This document shows positions 27,361 to 39,600 of a DNA stretch of 64,000 nucleotides, in pieces. The translations under genes and the position numbers were made by a program. The DNA is taken from NCBI GenBank assembly GCA_025345505.1, contig JANVCC010000130.1, forward strand, positions 6,546,125 through 6,610,124, written 5' to 3'. The stretch's first letter is position 1. Every line of letters begins with the position of its first letter. The stretch comes from Todiramphus chloris collaris (taxonomy: Eukaryota; Chordata; Aves; Coraciiformes; Alcedinidae). The notes under the pieces were generated by a model. It was not told where the DNA came from. It saw nothing but the letters and a program-made list of their open reading frames with translations, and did no database searches.

Positions 27361-30300
27361 GTCTAAACATTTTGCTTTAACATTCCATTTCTGCTTCTCT
27401 GGTAAGAAAACAACTTGAGTTTAAGGACCAAGAGCAGAACAAGCAGAGAGTCTTAGAGCTGGACATCTCCTTCAAACTGCTTACAGAGAAGTAACTTATT
27501 TTCCAGATTCATCCCTGAGGTTATTCTGCTGATTCCAAGAAGCTCTCCAGGAAACATCCCCAGCCCTATGAACAACATATGCATTTGCTGAGCAAAGCAA
27601 GAAATACTAACAATTAAAGCCAGTAAGAAGCTTGTAATCTGATTTTGTTGGTTAAAGGTAAAAAGCTCACTTTTCCTTCAAGTGAATGTTCTTGTCTCCT
27701 ATTGAGTTTGGATCTTCAAAGGTTAAATAGCTGTCCATAAGAATTGAGTGTTATTTCATGAGGAGGAATTTTGAACATTACATTTTTACCTTAAGATCAA
27801 GGTCTATGGTCAAAATCAGTTCTAAGCAGTAAAGACATTATGCTTAATCCTAGTGAAATTTCAAATCTGTACAAAATTTTATGTATAACTTTTTAAAGGA
27901 AAAAAAAGCCTACAGATTTTCTTACTATGAAAAGCCATACTGGGAAAGACACTAGCAATTGTATAAAATAATATTGATGGTAACACCAAAATGATAGTTT
28001 CTGACCTTCTCATGTCACCTATGTGAATTAAATCTAGCTCATATTACTAGAAAAAAAACAGAGCCCGCCTGGAGGTTGGGGTATGGCAAAGCCTAAATGT
28101 ATAAGCATTTGTTTTGTGTCATTTGACTGAGCATAGTCAAGGTTTCTGAACTATCTACACATGGGATGTTTAAGGGGGAAGCTGGTTGTTTTGAACAAAA
28201 ACATTCCTTTGAATTGTAGTATTGCTCAAGATTTGCATCACTCAGTCACCCATAGACAGATAGAAAAAAAATAGTTGCAGATTCTAGCTGAAATGGATAA
28301 AGATAAAAAGAGCCTTTATGCACAAAGTTAAAGCTAAGTCACAAAGCTCATTACCAGTGTTATTTCCTTTTTTCTTGGTGGGTTTTTCCCCAGTCTTCCA
28401 CAAGACCTTTCAAATTAACTTTAAGATTTTTTTTTTTTTTTTTTTTAAGGTGGTTTCTGCCTTTGCCAGGCAAAACAGCTCAAAACAAAATCCCTACTGC
28501 AGACAGATGATGTTCTCACACTGACCTGCCTCCATCTGTGACGCTGCACACTTGAGTGACAGCTGCTGTGACCACCTTACCAAGTTGACGTTAATTTGTG
28601 CTTCCACCACTCTCCTTCTTCCCATTATAAGAGCAAAATACTCTTGAATAATTCAAACCAAAAGAAAAAAAGTCCATGAAAACCACCTAATGTTTCAACT
28701 ATTTGATGCAGTGTAAGAGGAAGAAACGATAGCTCTTTGCAGGGACATCTGTCAGCTGCTAATATCTCTAGCAAAAGTAGGTCTACAGAGATGCTTTTCC
28801 TGCAGGTCTCACAATGAAAGTCTAGCTGTTCATCTACTTTGGAATGTACCTTCCACTTAGAATTAATTTTATGTCTTTTAAGACAGGAGTCATGTTGTAG
28901 AGTGAAAAGATTTTACTATATTAGAGCTGTCTATCAATAGCAAAGGGTATGTACTTTGTTAAAGCACTTTCTATATTTATTTCTTAAAAATCCACGCAAC
29001 ATTTGATCAGAGTTTTTAGAGGAGTATCTATACTCAGCTAAGACCAAGAATACTGAACTTGTGTAATTCCAGGTAAAATAACACATGTTCAGAGGCCTGG
29101 ATTATTGCTGCACTTCACGGAAGATAAGCAAAAAATACCATCCACATGCTTAGGCAAGGAAATAACTGAAACCATACATTATATGTAAACAAAAGTGGAC
29201 TTTAAATAGACACAGCAGCTACCTTTTGAATATTTTTTTACAATCTGACATCTCACTGTTTCTGGGTACAGAATAGCTATGATTTTGCCATGTTAAAATC
29301 TTGTTCTTTTTATATTTCTGTCTTGTGAAAATAAGGTCTGTATTGCCACTGCAAACTCACAGAAGTCCATTGCAGCTACTGAGTGAAATGTACCTTCTTT
29401 GTAATAGGATAGGAAAAACTTCCCAAGGGAAGTGGCTTAATAATGACAGATGAATTGCAGCTTGTGCCAGTGCTAACTACAGCGAGTGGCTCCTTTGATT
29501 TAGACAAATTAATTTCAGTATTGAAGTTGCTATGAAACTACATGTTGCAGTAGCAAAACATATTTACCGAGATTAAGGCAGGAAGGGATGGCAAGGAAAC
29601 TTAGATCTGACTTGTTTTCCACAAGGGCATAATAAAAAAATCATTTAACTGGGTCTCCAGATGCCTATTAAAACCAGTCAAAGCCACCTACAAAACTATT
29701 GTACTTGCTAACAGCAATAATATTTTTTTCCTGAACATGGCAAATAAACCCTGATCATGTGGTCTACTAGTGCCATCTATTGCATACAGGGAAAAATACA
29801 GCTACCAAATGTAGAAACTGCCCATTTTCTCTTTAAAATGTGAGAAATACCGATTAGAAAACATAGCCAAAGACCATAAAATCACTTCTGGTCTTTATAA
29901 AATACAACTAATTTTATCGTTTCTGTGTATTACAGCAACATGCAGGACTCTAACCACTGTCAGGCTTCACCCTGCCAATGCTGTTTGTGTATGTGTGACT
30001 GTACCACATGGGCACACACTCACAAAAATGCAGTGAAAGACAGCCCCAGCTGTGAGTTTTGGTCAAAGCTATGGAAATCATACAAATTAAAACCAACTGC
30101 AACTTCCTTATGCTATGTCAAATTTCTCCCGAATAAAAGGACATTAGCTCATCTTCCAAGGAAATTACCCCTTCTTAAAATCCAAGCACCATGCTGCCTT
30201 TCACCATTTCTTGGAGAAGAACAGCTTTTTTCATCTTCTTCCAGAGAGGAGATTTGTAGTGGACATTGTAAATCACTAGGATCAGCTCACCAACCCCAAA

Positions 30301-32149
30301 CACACTGAGGTCTTCAAGCCGATCCTCCAAAACCTGTCAGCTGTTGAAAATGTGGTGGCAATATTAAGACTCTGTATTTACAGAGCAGTTTAAAATACCA
30401 GGCTCTTGAATGCCTTCACAAACTTCATACTGAAATGTCCAAAACTTACTGACGTATGCTACCATAATCCCTTTAGTCTGCTTGAAACTTTTACAACCAG
30501 TATTACTGCCAAATACTAAGCTCCTTGCCATCAAAATCATTTTACTACTGTCAAACATATGCTGCTGCCACAGAGAAGGCAGTATGCAAACGGAGAAGAG
30601 AAGGTATAAAAATTTACAATACGTTATGAGGAAAAAACAAAGGTGCAACATATGGCAGTCACTGGCTGAGAACACAAGGGAGAGGAGAGCACTGTGAGTT
30701 AACAGCGTCCTGTGACAAAGTGGGGTTTAGGTATTTTGAGTTGAGTTTTATCCTTACATGATTTGGAACTGTGATAGAGACCACAATGGCAGTATTTCTT
30801 TAGTAGATCAAGCTGCACAACCTAGAAAAATGATACTTTGCACTTTTGGAAAGGGTAGAGAAATTATTTCGCATAGTCACTAAAAATAGCAATAGCTGTC
30901 ACATGATTTACTGTAGGTTATGCAAAGGAAGTTTCTCAATCGCTCACAATGGTCTGACAAACAGAAATCATCACCCAAACAGAGTAGATGGCAAAAATAT
31001 TTCAAGCATAGCTCCCCCCAAAAAAAAATAGCTTATCCTTGTTGCTGGGAAACACGAGAATATAGAAAAAAGGGCCTGTTGTAAAGCAACCGAAGTGACA
31101 TTATCTGTACTAACCTGTAGAGATCGTTTGGTCGTAAAAAATTAAATAGCATTATTGAACAAGAGTCATCCACAGCTAAAATGGTACATCTTGCTAGAAT
31201 AGTCTTTTTTTTTTCAATTCCTTGCAACTTGTCAACTCATATTTCAACTGGAAATATAATTACGATCTTGACTGAAAAGCTGTCTGGAGCCAGAGAATAA
31301 TGAAACTGTTTTCAGTAGTTGTTCACTGCACAAATTGATAGGTAAATATCCATTGTCTCCATCTGCATTTTGATGTATGCCAATGCTTTCAGACTAACAG
31401 ATTCAATACAAGAAAAATTATTGGTGGTGCATTCTTTTGGTCATGAATGTAAATCACATAAAAATCTATCCTGAAAAATGGGAAGGATTTCATTCAGTAC
31501 TTCTTCTGTACTTGAATTAACATGTTGATGTCAGCGAACAAAATTATCTTGATTTGGCCACTTAAAAAAATACTATTTTTTTCTCTTTAGGAGACTGTAA
31601 GCACTGTAAAGATTGGCAGGCTGGATATGATTCTTTAGAAAAGGACAGAGCACTGTGAACTTGTTTCAGGAGCCTTTTGTTGGGATGCTGATATTGTGTT
31701 TCCTTAGTGTTCTCTTGCCTTGAAACTTGTGAAATTTATAGTGGCAGTTTCCTGCCTAAATCAGAACAATACAAAATTTTTTTTTCCTGTTTAAGTGTAC
31801 TTGAATTCAATGTAAAAACACTAATGTTACTTAAGGCTGAACTTCAAGCTGAACATAATTTCTTTCATCCCTGCAAAGGGTTTAGGAAATTGATGAGCTG
31901 AGATCTGATATCATTTGAAATAACAACTTCAAGCTCCTTATACTTTAGTTTAAGAGAGATAGCAATAAAAAGCAACAAAAGAACAATGCACAATGCACTA
32001 AGAAATATGGTCTTTTCTTAACATGACCTTCAGAATGACAGGATGTCACTTTTTGTGGTTGATATACATTGTCTTGTATTTCTGATCTTTACTTGAAGGA
32101 ATGTGTGCCCCTTGCAGGATACCTAATCACCAATTAGTCAATACTGGGT
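27361..32149. other. Intergenic, no gene seen
   Basis: AT-rich DNA downstream of the DRAM1 3' end, with a poly-T run at 28427-28446. A weak CTCF-like core (GTGCCATCTATTG) lies near 29771. No gene or named repeat is supported. Confidence 0.5.
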
Positions 32150-33586
32150 TTGATTTTTAATGTGACTGTAACTATAAATCTCTGCAAGATAACCTGAATA
32201 GATAACTGTGGTAAGCAAATCTAACAGTAAAAAATTTTTCTAAAATTATTTGGAAGAACTGACAAATTTTAAGTTGTGAAACAGATGAGTTTAATATAGT
32301 TTAAAATACACATTAAAGGAAATATAAACAGATGACTAGCCTTAAAACATAGCTTTCCAAAACACATATCTATTTTTTTAACATATGGAAAATTAGCAAC
32401 TGAAAATCATCAATATTTCTGCATAATTTGTGATAGACCATGGCAAATGTAATCTTCAGAGAACCTGGCTGATAGACAAGTGGTTAATGCACTAAATGGA
32501 GGTAGTGAATCAGTCCATGAAAGACCCTTTTGCCTCCTGATACTTGTAACATCTGACTTTCTTTATAAGTCTTTCATTACAGAAGTAAGTTTATAGCAGC
32601 AAACATGCCCTATCTTTGGTACAGAAGCTCTCCAGGAGTTTTTTCTTCAGTTTTATATATATATATATCTCTCATATTCCTACACATATAATTGAACACC
32701 TGAGAACTACTGGTGTCTCCTCTTGTTTTCAATTCACCACCGATGACTTTTTAGAGGCCCTCTTCATTCCATCATTGCAGGTTAAAGCACAGCCTGGAAA
32801 ACTTCTGCTTCATATTAATCAAATTGCAGTAAGATTTCTCGTTAGCTGATCATGCGAAAATGTAAACTGACTTTCTATTCCCACTTCAGTTTTAAGCTCC
32901 CTATGGCCAGCAGTGCGTGAAGGGGGGGGGAAAAAGGGACTTTCACAACATACATTGCCGTGATGATTAGAAAACCTTTTTCAAGCAACGTAGTTTAAAC
33001 TTCTCCTAGGATTTGTATTTGTATACAGTGCCCACCATCAGAAACATGTAGCATAGTGTTACCACCTACTAACTGAAAATTCTAGTCTTGAAATAAAGAT
33101 GTCCAGTTCTGCTGACACCTTCCTCCACAGTCCTTGAAACTTAACAGAGCAGGAATTAGGCCTTAGTGTTTTCCATAGCCTTTAGACTTTTCTGTTTGCA
33201 AAGTGTACTTTCTCAATTTTAAAACTAATGTTACTAATCAGACCATAACAAATAAAAAAGTATCGATATATCCACCAGGGAAGAACTGAGGAGAGCAAAA
33301 GTCTTTGAATAACTTTGAAGTGCTTCTACAGATTGTTTCCATTACAGTATTTTTAACATATCAAACAGTATAAAAAATATAAAATATTGCAAAAAAGGTA
33401 GCAGGAACAAATTTTTAAAACATTTGCAACTTTTTAAACTGTTTCAGTGAGTGCTGTTATAGATGTTGCAGAATTGATGGCATGGCTCTTTATACAACTT
33501 TATAAATCCCTGCCCCTCTGCAACATTTTTTATCAGTAGAAAGAAACTTAGAATAATCATAATATAAAATACAATTTTTTCCACTA
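32150..33586 (-). other. DRAM1: DRAM1 3' UTR, extent uncertain
   Basis: This is the minus-strand sequence following the DRAM1 stop codon. I see no canonical AATAAA on the minus strand in the first 1.4 kb. ATTAAA hexamers (read as TTTAAT on the plus strand) lie at 32290-32295 and 32156-32161 and are the nearest candidates. Mammalian DRAM1 has a long 3' UTR, so a UTR of 1.3 kb or more is plausible. The lower bound given is only the second candidate signal. Confidence 0.35.
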
Positions 33587-33631
33587 TCAGGACTCTTCAT
33601 GTATTTCTGTTGATATCCTTAAAGAAACTCT
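33587..33631 (-). CDS. DRAM1: DRAM1 coding exon 7 (terminal)
   Basis: Acceptor ttctttcag. It encodes the short cytosolic tail [14 protein letters not shown] and TGA (33589-33587). The RISTEI motif is shared with human; the last residues differ. Confidence 0.93.
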   Translation of the reverse strand, partial: RVSLRISTEIHEES

Positions 33632-36600
33632 CTGAAAGAAAAATAAAACAAGATCATCTTAAGATAAATTAACTTTACAGATCTGTGATAAAAAGTACAG
33701 GGACGTAATACAAATAATAAAAAAAAAAGTATTTAAATGAAAGACATGCTGTGAGGAAAAATAAAAAGCCTTATAGCATCTGGTGGTTAGTTTCCCTGAA
33801 TTAATATTTTGGCTTTCTGTGAGCACTGGTTAGGACAAAAAGAGGACAGAATATAAAAAATTTGTCTGTCATTGTCAAATACTAACATTGGATTTCATAC
33901 TATTTTATAGCCTGTTATTTTAAATGTCTGCTTTTCTATTTAGTTTATTTCCATTGATTTATCTTACTTATTATAGTCAAAATATTTGCATATAGTTAAA
34001 CTTCCAATGTTGAACACTTTGGGATCTGCATCTGAAGCAGACTTATCAATCAATTTAGCTAACCTGAGGGCTACAGCATTGTCTGGAAATACATATCTCC
34101 AAGGGAAGAGTTTGGTTTTTGATAAAACAGATACCATCATATCTGTAGACATCAGAGAATGATAGACAGGCAATAAATCCCACCCCTCCAAAAATGGTAA
34201 TTTTAATCATGCATTCCTGAATGGTACTTCAATATTTTTGTCAGTTTTAGAAGGCATTTATATGCCTTTAAGATAATGCATTGTGTAATTATGAACAATT
34301 GTTTTTCTTTTTTTTTTAAAAATCCTCATATTTTTTCCTACAGAACTTAGCTTTTTTTAAATAAGGGAAAGCCCTACAGCAATGGTCTATTCAGTACTAC
34401 CAGTCTACGGTGAACAGGTGTAGAAAAGTTTGCTGTTAGCAAAATACATATAAACTCTGAATCCTTAGTTGAAAATTGATTCCTGTGTAAGCTTACAAAA
34501 GTTATGTCACAGATTACATGTAAGTATTAACAACTTCCATGTTGAGAAAGCACATAAGTGAAGATGTAAGTGAATTAATTACAAAGTTTTACATGATCTG
34601 ATGTCAAACTTTGGTTTTATGCCAAGAGGACTAGAGGGTTCTCACTATTTTTCCTCCCCTCCCACCTCCACAAATTCCAGATATGGCTTCCAGCAAGTTA
34701 TCTCAGCACCAATTGTCTCAAATACATGATCTCAATTATTAGTTCTACAGATATGCAAGTGCTTGAATCCAGTTTTTTACTTTCTGGGACTTGTGTGAGG
34801 CTTGTGTGTTGTATATATGAAAGATCTATGCATGTGGTATGACATCTATAGAAATTACAACTAAGTTAGTTCAACTTTGTAACAATAGTATAAAGTAGCA
34901 GTTCTCAGTCTTTTCTACATTAAGATCTCTACTCCAGTCTTGCTGAGACCCAACTACTTTATGGGGAAAACAAGCATGCAGAAGTCTGAGAAGGAGGTAC
35001 AAATCAGTTCTGTGACTGATAAAATTTGTTTCTGTATAGCTTTGATATATATGAGACAAAGAAAAGTAATTTTCTACTGCATTAGTTGTTATACAGTTCA
35101 TAGTACTTCTTAGTCACTGATAAAATATGTAGATACCAACCTGAAAATCTCTAATGAATGTTAAAAAGAAGAAGATGAAACCAAAGGCCACCGTCCATTC
35201 ACAGATCGCACTCAGAAAATGGTAAGTATAATCCTGACAGAATGAGATGTGAAATAAATTTTCAGATAAAACAGATTAAAAAGATAACTGTGGAATGCTA
35301 CAAAAATAGACATTTCTGTCTGTAGATTCAACAAATATTCTGATTTATGACTCATCATCCTAATAATCTGTTGTATAAAAGTAAATTCAGCAAAGTCTTA
35401 AAAAAGCTAAAGTACAAGGAAGCTACAATTACCACAGGATCAAAACATAGACTGAGTATAATTTGTACCTGAAAAAATTTAGTTCTTATGTGAAGGATAC
35501 TAAAGTGCCCATAGTCAAAACTTTTCTCAGAGCCACCAATTTCAGTAGTACTGCTCCTTACAGCAAAATCTCACAATGTTTGAAAACGAGGGGCTACCCT
35601 TTGTATGACAGATCCTGACAAGACCTTTGTTTTTCAGTCCACTGTCATAGCAAACCAATGTAATATAACAGAAAGAGATTGTAAAGTGTTTCTTAACATG
35701 CCATCAACAAATATGCCATCTGTTTCAGTAAAAGCATTTTCTCATCCTTGTATCTCAAGTAGAAAAAAAAAAACCAAACAAACCAACAACTCAAGAGGTA
35801 GATATTATTAAGGTTATCTATCTTGTTAAGATTTATCTCAGAGTTGCCTTGCCACTGTTGATTGAAGTACATTTGCCAAGTTTGCTTTTACTAAGCTCTT
35901 CAAGCAGGATACACTCTGCCTTATTTAACCTGTTTTTGAACACATGTGTCAGAGAACACTTACCTTTCATGGTTATCAGTCTCAAAACACTGAAATAAAT
36001 TCAAATATATGATACTGACTTTTGGGTCAGACCCCCAGTGTTTATCACAATTACTATTTAATAAAGAATGGTGAAGAAGATGAGAAAAGCAATGTTATAA
36101 AAAACCTCAAAACTTTCAGAATCAGATGTTGTTTCATTTGTGAAGTTCATTTTCAAGAAATGTGAGAATAAAAGGAAGTAGAGCAACTCGCTTTCAATAT
36201 ATATATATTTACAATTTGTTCTACGGGTAAGTTTCAAATGCTTTGTTAAAATGAGAGTTTAACTCTCTGAAGACCAACTCATCTGTGAGAAGTTTTCTTA
36301 CCCAAGCCGTAGAAAGTTTTCCAATTAAGAAATAACTGGAAACCAGCATTGCACAAATCAGTGAGATTTCACAAGTCTGTTAGTGATAGCATACTATGTA
36401 CTATATACATAACAGCGTACCCCAAATAATATGATAAAGTGTAAGTTGTCTACCTAATGAGATTTTACCTTTTCACCTGGAGTCCAGTCAATTTTTGTCA
36501 TGGAAATTTGTGAAGCAAACACAATCACTGGGAAAAACACAGTGTAAAGGAAACTATAAAGGTTGAGTGATTAATAGTGAAAATGTCTGCTTACAAAAAG

Positions 36601-39600
36601 ACAAGATCTCCCTCTTCTGTAACATAGGAGATCCTGAACAATGAGGATACATAAAGTATTAAGAAGACAAGTAAATGAAATGCATTATTGAAAGGTAACT
36701 GAGAGCAGCAATCAAAACAACTTTCTGCACAAATAAAGGTTTCTGAGGGCTGTTCCACAATACAGAGGGTAAGGGGAAACACTCCAAAACTTAGATCAAT
36801 TCATGATTCAGTACTGTGGGAGTAGAGTCCTGCTTTGTTGGAAGGTAAACCATGTTAAGCTTCCACTGGACCACAATAGATGCCCTGATATATTTGTGTA
36901 ATCTTCTCTCAAGACTGGAGCCCTCTTTATAAGCCCTTTCACGGCTGCTGAAACCACCAGCAGGCTGTAGCTGGCTGGCTGATGTGATGATCTGCTACAA
37001 ACACTTTTCAATACTGCAGATCACCGAAAGACCCATAAAATCTATGGGATGACTCAAATTTCATCAGGCTGTGAGAAAAATAAAAGTAACTGCATAGAGC
37101 ATCTCTAGGGGAAGTATCTAATGAAGCCAAGCACCAATCAACATGATCAAAAGCATCTGCTCATACTTGAAGGAAATCTTCTGTATGCCAACTGTATTTT
37201 ATATGTCCATGTTAGGTTCATTTTAGAAGCAGTACCACCTCTTTTGCAGACCTATCTCCATACCCTTCTTCAAATAAAGGAGGTTGGAAAGTGGGTGTAC
37301 CTTTATTATTATTTGATCCTATGAAGATACTGGGGCATTAGATTTAAATATACCCCTGAAAGAAGAGATACAGCTTTTTAGAAGACCCTTAAACTTGTCT
37401 CCATGCTATGTAATGGTGTCTTGACATGCTCTATGCATTATTATATCAGAAATATTAGAGAGCCCTAAGCAAAGTTTGTAACCTCATTTCCATCCTTTAT
37501 CAGCAATGGTTTAACTTAAGAGGAAAACAGTGAATGCATAATGACAAAACCGTAGGATACACCATAAAGGATACTGGGAATGAAAGCAATGCATGATATT
37601 ACAGATATGGCCATCCTTATGTGACACACAAAGTAAGTGTTCCATTGTGGACAGGACTTGTAAGAGATTATAGACTGAAGTGTAATGTATACAACACCCG
37701 AGCCAAATGCCACCAAAGCTCCTATGTCGTGGACACTGGGAACAGCCAGCTCCTGGAAAGAGAATCAGAACAATAGTTATCTGCTGCTGTCTGTACAGTG
37801 GTAGGAATCAATGAGCCCTGAAAGACGGTAGACACATTACGCTGGGTACAAACAAGCAGTGTGAAACAGTCCTTTCTTCCAACAGTCTACACAGGGAAGA
37901 TGAAAGAAAACAGAGAAAGGAGTAGCTCAGAAAGGTAAAAAGCCACCAGGTCAAAGTCCTTTCCCATGTTCATATAAAAGCGATCAATTTTAGCACTGTT
38001 CAACAGCTGATCCATTACGAATTAATGTTTCCACAAACAGGAATGGGTTTGTGTTTTTATTAACAGGTTCCTATACCTCCCTTTTCCCTGACAAAGATTT
38101 ACACTTTTGCATTGAAAGTCTAATTTGCATTTCTGTGGTCATACTCTAACTAACAGTAAAGTTTCATGGGAACTGTTCTAAATAGTGACTGCTATAGCTC
38201 CATCCCCTACCCTCCAGTGGCCATCCACAAGGCTCCAGAAAATTAGTTATACATTAAAAAAAAAAAAAAAGAGATGTTACCTAAAATAAGCTCTTGACAC
38301 ACAGGTCTTACACTGTCAGCCTCCTGCATTATTTTGCCCTCTTATTCTTCCCCACATCATCAGCTACTATTACTCAAGTTCCACAACAGGTAAAAGTGTG
38401 TATAAAATTCCAGTATCACTATATGTGGCCTGTATTTTTGGCCTATAATTTGCTTCCCTACCTATGAAAGATTCTTTCCTCACAAGCAAGTAGAATATCC
38501 AGTAACAAAACTGATGAAGATTTCAGAGAAATTATTGTATTCTAAATGTTTTTAAAAATTACAAAGTTCTGCCACCTTGGAATCCAATACCAGACAGGTA
38601 AGTGAGGTTTAAAGCTCCTTTCTGTCACTAGATCATAGGAAAGCATGTGTTATGATCTAACCTACCACAGTTCTATTTCAGTGATTCATGAAAATACATC
38701 TATATTCTTTCACTACATATTTTAACATCTTTCCAGACTGGAGGACACTGCTGTCTTTGTCTTGGAATGGTGATTATCTTCAAATGCTCTTTTAAATATT
38801 ATTTTTTTACCTTTTTTTTTCTTTTCTTCTCTCTTTCTGTGATGTATTAAGTTGTGTCAGATTTTAAAGTGTGTTCTTCACACAGGTATTTAAGTGGCAA
38901 CTCATCCATACTTGCATTCTCTTCTGTCCCACTTTTTGCCTTCCATATAGGAATGACTGGATTTGGTATGGAAAGCATCAAGCAAGCATAACTGTTGGCT
39001 TTTGAATTTAGCCCCATACACATAGCTTTTCTGACATGGTTCTCATGATTCCTCCTGTCAAATTGCCACAGCTTCTCTAAAAGGCTCATCACGCTCAACC
39101 ACTACAGAACCTGAAAAACGTTGCTCCATCTGCTAGAGTAAGCCTCCTAAGCTTTCTAGTCAAAGGCAGGAAGATCTCTCTTTAATCATGCGTAATATCT
39201 AACAAGCAAAATCAGACCTGCTAAGACCTCTCCTATGACTACAGGCTGAGGGAGCTGGGGTTGTTCAGAGTGGGGAAGAGAAGGCTCCAGGGAGACCTCC
39301 TAGCGACCTTCCAGTACCTGGGGGCCTACAGGAAGGCTGGAGAGGGGCTGTTTACGAGGGCCTGCAGTGACAGGAAAAGGGGTAACGGGTTTAAATTAGA
39401 GAAGAGTAGATTTAGATTGGATATCAGGAAGAAGTTCTTTACATTGAGGGTGGTAGAATAGGCTACCCAGGGAGGTGGCTGAGGACCTATCCCTGGAGAT
39501 ATTCAAGATGAGGTTGGTCTAGTTGAGGGTATCCCTGCTCACTGCAGGGGGGCTGAATTAGATGACCTTCGGAGGTCCCTTCCAGCCCTAGCCATTCTAT

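Noticed and set aside
29765-29790. CTCF-like core in intergenic DNA
   Set aside because: At least two mismatches at informative positions and no supporting context.
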